Assembly (NCBI GenBank): GCA_026987155.1
Contig: JALSNG010000048.1
Span: 1 to 12,052, forward strand
Reading direction: 5' to 3'
Origin: Thermococcus sp.
Lineage (GTDB): Archaea > Methanobacteriota_B > Thermococci > Thermococcales > Thermococcaceae
Length of the DNA stretch: 12,052 nucleotides
The position numbers were made by a program, and so were the translations under genes. How positions within the stretch are numbered: the stretch's first letter is position 1; each line of letters opens with the position of its first letter. Positions 11,936-12,052 of this stretch are shown in pieces. The notes under the pieces were generated by a model. The model was not told the origin of the DNA, made no database searches, and was given only the letters and a program-made list of their open reading frames with translations.

Positions 11936-11972
11936 CTCCAGGAAGGTATGATATAGCGGAGGCGTTAAATAC
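11936..11972 (+). promoter_or_regulatory. Promoter/operator module, copy B
   Basis: This matches copy A (11253-11289) at 33 of 37 positions and again ends GGCGTTAAATAC, giving a TATA box at 11965-11972. Its palindrome CCTTCC-TCCA-GGAAGG lies at 11931-11946. It precedes the gene that leaves the window. Confidence 0.65.
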
Positions 11973-12002
11973 TACCTGCCCCATACATGAAACGGTGGAA
12001 GA

Positions 12003-12052
12003 ATGGCACCTCCCGAGGAAATCTTCAGGCATCTGGAACTGGCGGATGAGGA
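12003..12052 (+). CDS. Start of a gene of unknown function, cut by the window end
   Basis: Sixteen codons are visible, MAPPEEIFRHLELADE, an acidic amphipathic helix. GGTGG lies about five bases before the ATG and the promoter module B lies 30-38 bases further up. The shared promoter with the HEPN remnant and the helical start would fit another HEPN-type protein, but too little is visible to name it. A competing ATG at 11987 gives only a short non-protein-like frame. Confidence 0.5.
   Translation, partial: MAPPEEIFRHLELADE

Noticed and set aside
11190..12000. CRISPR array suggested by repeated pyrimidine-rich blocks
   Set aside because: There are only two copies of each block, they are promoter-like, and no regular spacer series exists.

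Overview
The window comes from a hyperthermophilic archaeon of the order Thermococcales, most likely Thermococcus. The evidence is the close match of PyrB and PyrI to Pyrococcus/Thermococcus sequences as I remember them, archaeal TATA boxes (TTTATAAA or TTAAATAC types) about 25 bases before likely transcription starts, GGTGG/GGAGG ribosome binding sites, an HTH-ThiN regulator, a DUF835 membrane protein and an AF2212-type antitoxin. No search could be run, so family names rest on motifs and recall.

Layout. 1-1012 (+) is the 3' part of a phosphohexomutase. 1013-5330 is a tightly packed minus-strand block. In transcription order it holds a diverged PP-loop-like protein, a P-loop kinase overlapping it by ATGA, a toxin-antitoxin pair (AF2212-type antitoxin and PIN toxin), a DUF523/TudS-like three-cysteine protein, a DUF835 membrane protein split by a -1 frameshift, and a YdjM-type membrane hydrolase whose stop codon abuts that of the mutase. 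5427-6008 (+) is an ECF-transporter S component. Its 3' end overlaps by 30 bases a convergent gene for an exported D-glucuronyl C5-epimerase-like protein (5979-7529, -). 7575-9085 (-) is pyrBI, aspartate carbamoyltransferase. Divergent from it, 9206-10557 (+) carries the HTH-ThiN thiamine regulator (ThiR type) and a YjbQ/UPF0047 protein.

From about 10.6 kb to the end the character changes. There is a more AT-rich membrane protein of unknown function, then a patch of decayed genes: a HEPN gene and an MNT nucleotidyltransferase gene that each appear internally deleted, and on the other strand a small membrane protein interrupted by an in-frame TAG. A 37-bp promoter/operator module occurs twice here, 683 bp apart, before the HEPN remnant and before a gene that runs off the window. 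Its upstream palindrome has changed on both arms in a matching way.

The most unusual observations are this duplicated operator with compensatory change, the eroded HEPN-MNT remnant that keeps its promoter, a roughly 131-bp segment between pyrB and pyrI flanked by imperfect copies of the stop/start junction, and the -1 frameshift in the DUF835 gene. I saw no rRNA, tRNA, CRISPR array or intact insertion sequence.
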